A stretch of DNA of 64,000 nt from Pleodorina starrii. Its lineage: Eukaryota > Chlorophyta > Chlorophyceae > Chlamydomonadales > Volvocaceae. The notes beneath the pieces are model-generated. The model saw nothing but the letters and a program-made list of their open reading frames with translations, did no database searches and was not told the origin of the DNA. The DNA lies in NCBI GenBank assembly GCA_030267565.1, contig BRXU01000009.1, positions 223,501-287,500 on the forward strand, in the 5' to 3' direction. Of this stretch, positions 44,112 to 55,695 are shown piece after piece. Made by a program: the position numbers and the translations under genes. Each line of letters opens with the position of its first letter. Position 1 is the first letter of the stretch.

Positions 44112-46527
44112 ATGGACCTGCACAAGCAGCGTCTTTCGGATATGAAGCATCGCATTGACAACACAAAGCCGGAGACCTTTGATCTGGTGCTTTCGAAGGG
44201 CAAGCGTCAGATGCTCGACAAGGAACGCCAGACTGAAGTCGACAGGGTGAGCGCGCACCGTGCAATGCCCAGTCCTTGTCAGCATAGTTCCGATGAATTG
44301 AGCCTCTTATGTAATGAACGTTTGTCCCTGTCGCAGGAAAACGCTATCTTGCTTCAGAAGATGGTTCGCATCAAGGAGCAGGACACGCGGGCCGTATTCC
44401 GGCCGTGGACAGCTCGTTCCACTTTCCAATGGAAAGTGGGGCACTATTACGACCCTGCGACGAACACGAAGACGCTAGACCATATCAACCTGACCAGCAG
44501 TGTTTCTCCCCGGTCCATCCATTACTTCGCGTTAACGCGCCCGGGCACCGCGCCACCGGACGTAACTGCCCGCTTGCGGGACATGGAAATTCAGGTGCGC
44601 ATGGCTTTGGGCGCACACTGCTGAGGCCTCCTTCTCTTCACGGCGATATGTTCGCTAGAGGCTTGTCGGGGTTGTCGCTTTGAGCGTCTGCACGCCTAAC
44701 GACCGCTTTTACTCTTTTGGCCGCGCAGGTCGACAACACCAAGCTTCTCCGCGCCATCACCACCATGCGCACCCATTACAGCAACGAGGAGTTTGAGCGG
44801 CGCCACGCGGAGGAGAGCATTCTCGTTAGCCGCATTTCCAACTTCCGAGGGCCCGACGGCTTCAGGTGCGCTCCTGCATGCGTGCTAGCCTCCGCTTTCG
44901 CCATAGGCCCCCAGATTGCCCGAATATCCGGATAACCCCCCGCACGGTGCCGCACCGTGGGCGTGCTGGCCGGTCACGGAGTACCGACGTTGCGAAACCT
45001 TGAGGAGCCTCATTTGACTTCCCATGGCTGTAGATACCGCACTGGCTCACTGGCGCAGTTGAGACTTTGTCGCAGCGGACGTCTGCCCAGCTCACGCACT
45101 AGCCTGTTGCCAAACCTTCGGTGAACCCTGAAACTGTCTGGTCCCCGTCCCAAACTTTTCCCACTCCTTTCCCACTCCCTCCCCACCCTCGCCCCTCCAG
45201 GTACCAGCCGCCGGGCCGCAGCATCAGCGCCTCGCGCAACTCGCCCTACCTACAGCCGCTGCCGGGCCGCGCCTCCAGTTCCAACCGGCCGCTCCGCCCG
45301 CCGGCGCCGCGCGCAGGCTGGCCCGCCTCTTCCCCGCCCATCAGCCAGCAGCAGTACTACGAGGACGCCCAGAACCGCGACATTCCGCTGCCCTCGGGGC
45401 GCGGCAACTCGCGGCCGGGGACCGCCTTGGGTGGGACCCAGGAGGGCCTGGGGGAGACCTCGCCGCGGCCAAGCGGTTCGTCGCGGGGCCACAGCGCCTC
45501 GTCGCGCAGCAGCGCCTCCTCGCGGGGCCACACCGGCGTCTCCCTCGTTCGGAACCAGGCAGCCCAGGGGCCAGACAGCGAGGCGGGCAGCCGACCAGGA
45601 TCTGCGGCGGGGGACAGCGAGGAGGGCAGCAGCCGCCCTGGATCCGCCGCCGCGGCCGGGACCTCGTTCTCTTTTGCTGGCAAGCAGGCGCAGCAGCAGC
45701 AGCGTAAGGCGAGCGCGAGCAGTGAGGGGAGAAATTCGGCATCGGCTTCCTCGTCCTCCTCCTCCGGCTCCAAGCGCAGCGCGGCGGGCGGGGTGGCGGC
45801 GGCAGCGGACCCGGGCGCTAGCGCTGATGACTATGCGGACGAGCAGTACGAGGAGGAGGGGTCCCAGTACGAGCAAGAGGAGGAGGAGCGGCGGGAAGAG
45901 GCGGAGGAGGAGCGGAGCGACCGGCGCGAGTCGCGTTCTACCTCTGGTCGTGGCTCTGGGCGCGAGTCGCGCTCCAGCTTTGGCCGGGGTTCTGTGCGCG
46001 AATCCCGTTCAAGCTCTGGGCGCGGCTCTGGGCGCGGGCCTCAAGACGACGGCGAGGAGGCGGGCAACAGCGGCTACGGCGACGATGAATTCGCGGCAGA
46101 TGACGGCCGTGAGGAGGCGGTCGCGACCGCGGCAGCGGCGGCGGAGGAAGATGAGGACGATGGTGGCTATGCCGAGGCGAAGCGGCGCGGCTACGAGGAG
46201 GATGTGGGTGCTGACGATGCGGAGCGAACATCGGCGGGTGGGGACGATGACCGGCCTGCCAGAGCGGGAGACGAGGAGGCGGAGGAGGAGCAGGGGGAGG
46301 CGGCGGGGTCGGAGGCGAAGTCGAAGAAGGACGACGATGACGACCACGACGCGGACAAGGAGGCTGCGGCGTTTGACCCAGCTGAGGCGGAGCTCCGGTT
46401 CGAGATGAAGGCCGCGGAGGAGGCGGAGATGGACCAGCAATTTGCAGCGGAAATGGCTGCGGACACGTACGGCAATCTCCCGATGGCCTCTCCGCAGGTC
46501 GGGGGCTTTGCCGCCGACTGGGATTAG
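44112..46527 (+). CDS. CFAP97 (KIAA1430)-domain ciliary protein with acidic Ser/Arg-rich tail
   Basis: Four exons (44112-44246, 44337-44594, 44729-44865, 45201-46527) join in frame to 618 residues. The N-terminal block DLHKQRLSDMKHRIDNTKP, then KRQMLDKERQTEVDRENAILLQKMVRI, follows the CFAP97/Hemingway pattern of a basic helix, a proline, and E-x-R-EN-x-LL-x-KM. Members are found in cilia and flagella of animals and algae and are linked to axoneme formation. Residues from about 178 onward are low-complexity: Ser/Gly/Arg-rich repeats (SRSSFGRGSVRESRSSSGRG), then a long Glu/Asp/Ala stretch ending near GFAADWD. The tail carries many potential phosphorylation sites. The ATG chosen is the first in frame just before the conserved helix. 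A missing upstream exon is possible because relatives have extra residues there. Confidence 0.8.
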
Positions 46528-48765
46528 GCGGACAGCGCGTCGTCGTATCATGGGCGCGGACTTCAGCAGCGGCGGGCCGGTATTTTTTCTTCATGCCTTC
46601 GACGATATGATGGGGGTTTGGGGGCGGCTTTTGAACAAGTAGCTGCGGATGTGACGTTTCTTTTCGACACCAGGGAAGCCACAGCTGTGGTGGCGGCGAT
46701 GGCGGGTGGGCTCTCGAGGCGGGTCGGCGGGGTGATGGCCCTGTGGGTGATGCATTTTCACGCACCCTCGGTAACCAGCTAATATGCAGCCATCACTCAT
46801 TAACTACATAGGGCAGGACTAATTAGCAGCAGCAGCTGTACTCGTGTGACGTGCCGTTGCCTTTTGCGTTGCGGGTTTGCCGCCAGGCGGCGCCGCCCCT
46901 CTTTAGCGCAGCTTTGTACTATCCGTTTTTGCTCCCAGCATCCAAGGCATTTGAATGGCGGGACTGAGCTCGGCCGCCCGTCCGGCACTGAGTTGTTTGC
47001 ACTGTGTGTGTGTGCGCGCGCGGTCGCCAAGGCCATTGAGGCGGGGTGCAACTCGAACATGGTCTTGGGGAGCCAATGCGTCGAATTTCGGAGGCGACAG
47101 TCAGGTCCTGGTATCTCGCCTAGGCCCCGTGCGCACGTGACGTGACCCTAACATGGTCGGTTTGGTTTGGTTTGGTCGGAAGTTCGGGAACTGAACCCAC
47201 AGGCGCTGGTTAGGCGCCGTGGCCTGTAGCGCCTCGGGAAATGTGTAGGGCCCAGTCGCTGGGCTGGTCCGGGTTCAGGACTCTGGAGCGTCCGGAGCAC
47301 TGCCTCGCGCGGGTCGGCAACCGTGTCTGCGTGCGCCGTATTCGCACAGGTCGTGCTCCCACAGGTTTTGTATCGCAGGCTTTGCGTCAGGTGCCATGTT
47401 GCGTGCGCGGGCGACGTGTTCCATGAATGGCGGTACTATATCGTGCGAGTGACAGTGATTCAAGTTGGCTTGCGTAGAGCTTATGTGAGCAGCAGTTCAG
47501 TAATATAGGCGAGGTATGGACGTATATGAAGGCGCATATGTAACAACCGAGAGGGGCAGCAAGGAGCTCACGGACACATGCCATCGCCCAGCGGTGCAAG
47601 ACCAGCGGCATCTGCCGCAGCGGCTGCGTGGTTACCTACAGGCTCGCTTTGCAGCCCAACCCAGCGATCGAAGACATGTGTACCAGTTATGCACCTGGCC
47701 GTTCAGAAACTTGAACATGAAACATGAATAATGTCCGGCTGAAGGGCTGAAGTTGCGAGTGAGGGACGAGGCCCGAACGAGGGATGTGGAAAGGTGGGCT
47801 TAAACCGCCCGCCCTGGTCGCCTGATATTGGGACTCCCCTGCGCCTGACTCCAAGACCCCGCCCTTACGACATCGAGGCGACATGGCACTTTCCGAGAAA
47901 AGAGAGCACAGACGCCTAGACACGACCAAAGTGCTGTCTTTCATGGTCGTTTAGGAGTGGCCGTCATACACGTGGATACGCCAAACGGGAGAACACAGGT
48001 TTAGGGAACTCTGTGTGAGCGTGGTTCCGAGCGCCGGAGCTGGCCGGAGCGAGATTTCGCCGTAACAGTGCTTAGATGCTTTTTTTCAGCTTGTGTGCTT
48101 GATAGGTCACATATACACACATGCAGCTGAAGGGCAATCCCACAGGACAGCAAAACCACGGTACGGGAAGCCTGTTGCGGAATGTGAACGGAACCAGTCC
48201 CCCAAGCCAAATGGAGGTCCGCTCACAGAGAATGTCCTTCATTTCTGGTATATTGATTCAGATATATTCGTATCAACCATGTCTTTATGGATTTGAGACT
48301 GGAATAGGTAAACGAGGACACGACAAAAAGTGACTATCTTTGGCTCAAAACTTGACCTATGAGCTGCAGATAACCAGATAACCTTCTTCTGCCACAAATA
48401 TGGATTTCCAGCAATGAAACGTAGATGTGAGGTTCCTGCGTCACAATTGCCACAATCGATTGGGTGCTGGAAGAAACTACGAATGTTTACCACGACAAAC
48501 CTTCCAACAAGCTGGAAGTCCACAAATGCCACATGTGCCAAGTGAGTTGTGAAGGAAGCAGGGTTGCGCGCGGTCCTCACTAGACTCTTACGAATTTCAG
48601 TTGACATATCGCCACACACCATTTGATATGCACCACTCAGGAGGCTTTCAGACAGAACATATAAGAGCCTCGGGTGCTCTTCTGTTGCCGGAAGGCTGTT
48701 CCTCTTCGCTTGGGGTCGACGCCGTGCGAGCTGGAGCTACGGATGCCCGACAGCCAACGAACAGG
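46528..48765. other. Intergenic, no supported gene
   Basis: About 2.2 kb with only short frames on both strands. It includes a small GGTTT-type tandem run near 47157-47178. No motif, RNA gene or mobile element recognised. Confidence 0.55.
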
Positions 48766-48773
48766 TATATAAG
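48766..48773 (+). promoter_or_regulatory. TATA box upstream of the repeat-protein gene
   Basis: TATATAAG, 60 bp before the ATG at 48833, implies a transcription start near 48800 and supports this start codon. Confidence 0.5.
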
Positions 48774-48832
48774 ATATTGGTAGGCGTTCAGACACCTCAG
48801 GACTTACCGGTTTATGGCCTGTCGGTGTGACC

Positions 48833-51800
48833 ATGCAGGCGCCGGGTCCATGGCGCGCAACTCGGAGCCCAAACGCAGCCATCGCGTGCCGCCTGCAAAA
48901 CAGAGTCCTTTTCGGAGAACTCCTTGCGGGAGGTCCCGCGCCAAGCCGTGGATTGGTCGCTCAAACAGAGGTTTTACCGGGGGCCTGTATGCCGGGAGAA
49001 CTCCTGGTGCAGGCATCTGACACAGCTGTCGTCGCCAGCACGCTGGTCCTGGGCTGCCTGTTTTCCATGATGTGCGCGCAACCGGAGGTGAGCGGCCCGC
49101 CTTGGAAACGTGTCTGCGACTCACGCCAGCCTGCGCCCCATCCGCACCATGCAGCGGCTCTGCCATGTTAGGCGGTCGGTTGTCATGCACATTATATCGC
49201 ATATGTGATGTGCATATGCATGACGTTGGTGTTTATGTCTCGGGCGGAGGGGCTACGGTGACACTTCTGCCCGACTGAATAGTCTGGTCTCCCTAGATCG
49301 CATTCCAGTTCATGTCGAATACCGGTAATCCGCTTGACGGAGGAGCCGACAGGGGCCTACCCGGGCTTGAGAGTCAGCTAATGCGGGGGGGCTGTCGTTC
49401 CCTCTCGAGAACCCTCAACGCCTCTGAACTCTTTCCGATTCGCCGGATGGCCCGCATAACCGGATCCGCTTTCGCTGCAGGGATCGGCGGTCCGACGAAA
49501 GGCCACGAGCCAGTATGCTGCCGCCGCCGTCGCTGCGTCGGGACGTGGCATGCAGCTCCGCGCGCGGCCGCCGACGTCCTCAGCCGGAGGAGGAGCGGCC
49601 CCAGCATGCTTGCCGTCCTACACCGGCGGTGCTGGTGGCAAAGACAGCAGCAGCGGTAGCGACAACCGCATCAACGACGCTGGTGTCACCAGTCCGACTT
49701 CCGGTTCGCACAACACAGCTGCAGCGGTCAAGCCCCGCCCGGGAGACCGTGACGGCGGGATGGGTACTGGACGCGACAGCAGCGATGAAGGGCGGGGCGG
49801 GTCCAGCAACGATGGTGAGGGGGGCGGCGACTTCGGCGTTGACAGCGGACGGCGCAGTGGGGACGCTGACGGTGGTGAAGGGCGTGACGGGTACGGCGAC
49901 AGCGATGGTGGTGGCGGCAGATCCGGTGGTGGTGGCAGTGGGCGCGGTGGATCCGGTGGGTCCGGTGATGGCGGCGGCGGAGGGCGCCGCTTCGGTGCGA
50001 GCGAGGCGGATGACGGCCGCGGTGATGTGGGCGTGGGCGTCGTTATCGCCTGGTGCACCGCGGCCCTGGGAACCGCTGCGGCAGCGGCAGCAATCCTGGC
50101 GCAGAAGGCCAAGCTGCTGCTGCTGCTGCTGGCCGCGGTGCCTCATCAGGACCTCACTGTCCACCACAGTTGCCCGACCAAGTGGAACATATCGGTGCCG
50201 CGTCCACTCCAGCAACAGCTGCGACAGCTACCGCTGCCATGGGGCGTCAAGGATGAGCATGAGGCGCCGCTACTGCCGCCGCCGAAGCGTCTGCCCGCCG
50301 GAGAGCCGCAACTGCAGCAGCAGCAGCAGCAGCGGCCGGAACAACATGAGGGGTGGCATACATTGGTGGAGGGCGTCACATCATCGCGAGGTCCCGGTGC
50401 AGAGCGCTTTGCGGACGGTGCCGTAATCGCCGTCGCGGCAGCCGCGGCAGCCGGCGCGATTGCGGCAGCGGCGGCGGCGTCCGGAGGAGCGGGTCCCCTT
50501 TGCCTCCGTTGCCGGAACCTCAACGGTAGCGGCAGTCCCCGCAGCCACAGCGTCGGCGTCAGTCTCAGCACGGCGGCGACTGCGGCGGAAGCGGCGGGCG
50601 GACACTGGTCGGCGTTTCCCCCCCTGGAGCTGTTTGACTCGCGCGGTGGACTCCCGGGTGCTGCGACCCAGCTCAAACCCAGACCCTCATCGGCGGCACT
50701 GCATACGCCGCTGCAACAGCAAGTCGCCTGGCGGCCGGCCGGTACGCACCGCCGCAGCTCCTGGCAGGAGGGCGATAGCCGCCAGGCGGGCATTCGCGGC
50801 TGCGACGGTGTCGACAGTGGCAGCAGCGACGGCGGCAGCATCCTCAGCAGCAGCCCGGATTGCGCCTCGGAGCTCTGCGAGGCCGAGGCGCTGCGGCCTT
50901 ATGTGCGCCGGGGGCTCATTGTCGGGCGCAACGGGCCGCTCAGCCGCGGCGCTGCGCTGGCGGCCCTCTCCCAGCTGCCTGCCAGGCAAGCAGGCGGGCA
51001 GCCGAGGATGCAGCAGCTGCAAGGTCCTCTCGGTTTCTTTCACGCTAACACCGGTAACGATAGCAGCATCAGCAGCAAGGACAGCACCAACAGCAGTGTG
51101 GACTGCATCACGACCAGCTGCGCGGCGGAGACGCAGCAACCTCGTGTGCGCAGCAGCCTCGTCACCGGGGTTCGCCACTCGCCGTCCGGCCTGGGCCAGC
51201 CTCTGTCCGGCATCGAGGCATCGCGGCATCCCTTCGTTCCAACCGGGCAGAAGAGCGAGCAGCCCCGGACGCAGCAGCCCCGGACGCAGCAGCAGCAGCA
51301 GCAGCAGCAGCAGGCGACGCGCCCCGTGCCTCGTGTCTACGGCGCCGACAATGGCAGCGGCACCAGCGGCGACATCAGCAGCAGCAGCACGGATGGTGTT
51401 ACGAAGAGGTGCATCTCGGGGTCTGAGGCGCCCCAATCGCTGCGCCGGGGCCTCATCCTAGGACGCAGCGTGTCGTTCGGCTCCGGTGCGCCGTTTGGCC
51501 GCAACGCGGCGCTGTCACTCCCCGGGTCAGCCAACCAACTGACAGAGCAGCCGCGGTGGCAGCAGCAGCAGCAGCAGCAAGTGGTGGAGCAGCAGCAGGG
51601 GGTGGAGCACGCTGGGGCTCGTGGCTGTGACGCCGGCAGTGGCAGTGGCAGTGGCAGCAGAAACGGCAGGATCAGCAGCGCATCCTGTGTTCCGGAGAGC
51701 TACGGAGGTGGGGCATCCCGGTCCCAGCAGGGGCACCGGGGCCTCAGCGTCGGTCGCGACGCGCCGTCCGACCTCGAGACTGCGTCTCAGCAGCAGCGGC

Positions 51801-52279
51801 GGCAGCAGCAGCAGCGGCGGCGGGGACAGCCACTGCAGCCAGGTGGCGGAGCGACGGCCGGCGACACTCTGATGCCGTCAGCGGCGGCGGCCGTTGCGGT
51901 GGAGCTGCTGCCAACACCAAAGCCAACGCCGACGCCAGGCCCCGCGCTACTTGTCGCCGACACTGCTGACACTGCCGCACCGCGTCGTGCTGTGCCGGCG
52001 GCGGTCGCCGCGTCGTCGAGCCCCTTTCCCCGCGCCGTGGGTGTGGATGTGAGTGTCGAGGCGATGCGCGGTCGCGACCGCCGGCCGCCGGCCTCGGATG
52101 GCTTTGATGCGCATCTGCGTGCGTCGGTCGGCCTGTGTGAGGAGATTGCGGCGCTGGGGCTGGTGCAGAGGGGCCTGGAGGGGGCGCACCGCCGCGCCGA
52201 CCGCTGGCTGGCCGCTGGAGTGCCATTGTCGGGAGCGGGAGGGAGCAGCGCGGCGGCTGCGACTGTAGCCCCCATCTAA
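48833..52279 (+). CDS. Unrecognised low-complexity protein with four RGL-x-x-GR repeats
   Basis: Two exons (48833-49087 and 49481-52279, phase 0, GTGAGC donor, GCTGCAG acceptor) give 1017 residues. The first exon (85 codons) ends in a hydrophobic stretch, VVASTLVLGCLFSMM. Another hydrophobic segment (VGVGVVIAWCTAALG followed by Ala-rich sequence and a LLLLLL run) lies about 165 codons into exon 2. Between and beyond these are Gly/Ser-rich and polyglutamine tracts. From about 50800 to 51850 a degenerate unit of about 70-85 residues appears four times, each with a Ser/Asp-rich part, an R-R-G-L-I-x-G-R-like core (RRGLIVGR, RSSLVTGV, RRGLILGR, HRGLSVGR) and a Gln-rich end. The last 80 residues (DAHLRASVGLCEEIAALGLVQ) are the least repetitive. 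I do not recognise a family. Exon 1 is less certain than exon 2. Confidence 0.6.
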
Positions 52280-55200
52280 GCAGCCCGGTGGGGGATGGGG
52301 GGCAGGGGGTGGCCTGCGTACGGCAGACTGCGGAAGGCAGTCGGGCGATTACGAGGTGGGGTGGGGTTCTGGAAGGGTGATCGGGGGGAGCCCACACGCG
52401 CGCGGGGTTGTGGGTCGACAGGGCCTCGACACGTGTTTTGACAGCATGCAGCGTTTCGCGGCGCTGCCTGGGGCAGCGGGGACGCCACTCCCCGCGCACA
52501 CACCCATACATACGAGGGGAAGTGGCCCCGCGCAGGCTGAGGCGAGCGAATGGGGGCGCGTGCACCGGGGGGGCTGGCAATGGGCTGGCGCCTGCACTGC
52601 GACACTTGTGCAGGCCCACCGAGTCGCTGTATTTATTGCCCTGCCTGGTCATGTTTAGTGCCTTTATTGCCTTTCGTTGTGGACCGTTAACAGTCGTCCC
52701 CGCCCTCATGCTGGCGCTGGTGCGGGTTCTGGTACGGACGGTACTCGGCGCTGCGACGCGCGCGCAAGTATCTTTTTTCCGCTTAAGAGCTCACTTCGCA
52801 CTGGTGTCTTGGACTGCGGGTGAACTCGAGATTATTATGACCTAGGCGCTAGTGCGCTTGATGGGGTGGCAGAGCTGCAGTGTTTTGTCGCCGTACATGT
52901 CAGTTAAGGCCACCGGGGTGCGAGCCGTTGCACATCTACTTGCGGAGCGGACAGCGGACAGCGGGGAGGGGGCGAAACGGTGCATCGAGCGGTGTGTCGT
53001 GCGCCGTGATTAGGTGGAGGTGTTGCAGCGCAAGTGGGAGTGAGGTGCTGTACCTCACCCGGGGCTAGACGCCGGCTGGTGGACAATAAGTTGGGGGGTT
53101 ATCCACGTTAGGGGGGTAAATCAAGACTGGCGGTGAGGCGGACAATGTCACTGGCGGGAGGAATAGCGGTGGCTGCGGCGATGGCGATGGCGAGGAGCGA
53201 GGAGCGAGGAGCGGCGCAGGCCCCCGGAGCGGAGCGACTGACCACCCGAGTCGGTGTCGGTGTCGGTGCAGTGCGGGGCAGAGCGGTGCGCCTGGAGCGC
53301 GAACTGGCTCTGCGCTGTGTCGTGGGCTCGTTCACACCGTTTACTTTACAGAGGTGCGCGCGCGGGGGTTTGGGGTTGTTGGCCGATAGCGTATGGGCGG
53401 AGAGAGACGCGGCCGCTGGAAGCCTGGACCGAACGTCTGGGCGTGCGCATAGCAGCAGCAGCGGCAGCAATAAAAGCAATAAAAGCAATAACAGCGGCAG
53501 GGGCTGTCTTCGGATGGTTTGTCTGCGCGCGTCGCGCGGCTGGGGGCTGGGTGTCTCACTGTTAGGACCATAGCGGGGGGCCAACCACATACGCCATTGC
53601 TTCGTTTGTGAGTGGGTCCCAAATGACAGCTCCTGCGGTCGCTCGTACATACCGCACCATGTCGTACATTCCGCAAATCGGACACCCGGCAGGCACATGC
53701 AACATGGTGGGTGGAATGTGGGTGGTATGTGGTTGTTTGCGGAGATTCGGTGTGTGCAGTCCAGTTGCCATTTTTGGGGCCCGCCATTGCAGCACTGTAC
53801 ACTCCGATACGACTGCGGATCATCCTTCGGACCGCGACAGTGGACAGGGAGGAACAGGGTCGGGCATACGGTACATACGGATGGGCGGCTGGTCTACAGG
53901 CGCCATGGCACACTTAAGTAGCTAAATATCTTTGGTGCTGTACTCGTACCGTTTCATTATCGGGCAGTTTCATCACATTCTGTATTCCCCTTGTATGCCT
54001 GTGTCGGGCGCTGCACGGCACACGTCTTCCTTTGATCGAAGTTGGTCTTCGTTGTGTGGGCTTCTTTTCGTGAGGACGTAGGGGCAGCTGGCCCTGTCCT
54101 GTCGGCTGCCTGGCTTTACCCTTCCCTGCCAGGGCCTGAGCCCCCTGTAACACTCGTCAACAACAACAACCTCCATCAATGGGCGCCTACACTGTATGAC
54201 AGCATGACTCATGGCTGATTTTCTGTTTGGGCAGTGGGTGGGTGAGTGGGTGACGTCATGTACGGTATCGGGTTTGCGTCGCAACGGTGGCCCATATCCT
54301 TCTGCTTGTCCGTACAGGTGTCCGAACAGCCCGAGAAAGCGAAAGCTGCCGCGCTATGTTCTTCCTCGCTGCACACTTACTTCGGCGTAGAGCTGATGAT
54401 GTTGTATGTAAGCCGCACTTCGTCGAGCACGGTTGACAGACAACAGCTATGAGTTCACGAATGAATCAGTCGGTTTACAGGGGACGGACCCCCAGGTTCG
54501 CGCGTGCATACCGCAACGCCCACTACCGGTATCGCGGTCGAAACCCCAAGGAGTCGAGCATCGCGACCAAACGCGGCCCGCAGACACAGCCGCATCACGC
54601 AGACGAGCGAGCACGGGGGCGACCAAACCCCGTCAGCTCCTGGGGGCTGACGGCAAATCTATGGACTGCTCCTCTGCATGTGCCACTGGCTGGCAGCAAA
54701 CCGAGCGTTCGATCTAGGCAGCCGGCTTGGCTGCACCCTTTCAGTTCCGCAGCCAAAGCCGCCAAGTCCGCCAGGCATTGCATAATTGTCCCCACCCACC
54801 CCCTCCCTTCACCCTCTCCCCACCCCGCCGCCAGCATATGGATTGCAATCACCCCTCGATGACCCCACCACCACGACGATCCGCCCGAAAGGAGACAGTC
54901 TTCAGCGAGTTGCCCCCCTCCCCCAAGAACAGCGCCATTCCGGCGCACCACGGCTCAGTACCCTCTGCTGATCTATCGAGCACCGCCGCTGATTCGTCGT
55001 CCTGCCCGAACCGGACCTCCACGCGCCCAAGTCTCTAGCTTTGACGCCCAAGCCCACAGGCCCTCACTGAACCCGCCCGCCCTCCAGCCCGCCTTTAAGG
55101 GCGGCGACACGGCGGCAACCCTGCCGAGGAGCGGCACCCACCCTGTACAAGCGCGCGCCCGCGCCCGCGGCGCATTGCGTGGCTTCGACCCGAGCAGCAG

Positions 55201-55695
55201 TTCTCCTCCGCGGGGCCCACATTGATCCGCACCTCAGCCGCACCTCAGCCGCAAGAGAACGGCCACGTGGTTGAGGAACCCAACGAATCGAGACGACCCC
55301 GCGCACCCGCCTCCCGACCTGTAAAGCGGGAGCATCACTCGCCTACCCCACAACCCCACAAGAAAGTAGACAGACGTCCCACAGCCGCAGCCACGCTCAG
55401 TGCACGGCACCCGGTCCACAACGCCCTTCCCCCTTTCCTTCCCTCCCTCATGCAAGCGTGCGCAGGCGCGCTCCACTCCCGTCCATGCGTGCCCCCAGCG
55501 TTGCCGCCGTCACACCTAGAGAAAGAAGCCCCGCGCCCTCCCTTCCCTTCCATCCTGACGAGGCTCGCCACCCGCCGCTGCAGCCACCGCCCTCGCAGTC
55601 GGGTCGGAATCGAGACCGCGAAGGCGCGAGAGCAGCCCGCAATCTAAAGCCCCACAAAGCTCAGCCCTCTTTGGCATGGCTATCAGTGCCCTGCC
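52280..55695. other. Intergenic; possible unrecognised exons at 54449-55647
   Basis: About 3.4 kb. A 53145-53350 (+) frame, and basic/Pro-rich frames at 54449-54720, 54877-55038 and 55222-55647 (+), are open and free of obvious shadow origin. They have no motif and could not be joined with confidence. 52900-54300 holds no other long frame. The 55222-55647 frame would converge on the 3' end of the minus-strand Piercer-like gene. Confidence 0.35.

Noticed and set aside
45938..46765. 275-codon minus-strand Pro/His/Arg-rich frame
   Set aside because: Antisense shadow of the Ser/Arg/Glu-rich last exon of the CFAP97-like gene.
49312..49659. 115-codon plus-strand frame across the intron of the repeat-protein gene
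   Set aside because: It shifts out of frame with the 933-codon exon. The phase-0 join from 49087 to 49481 is simpler.
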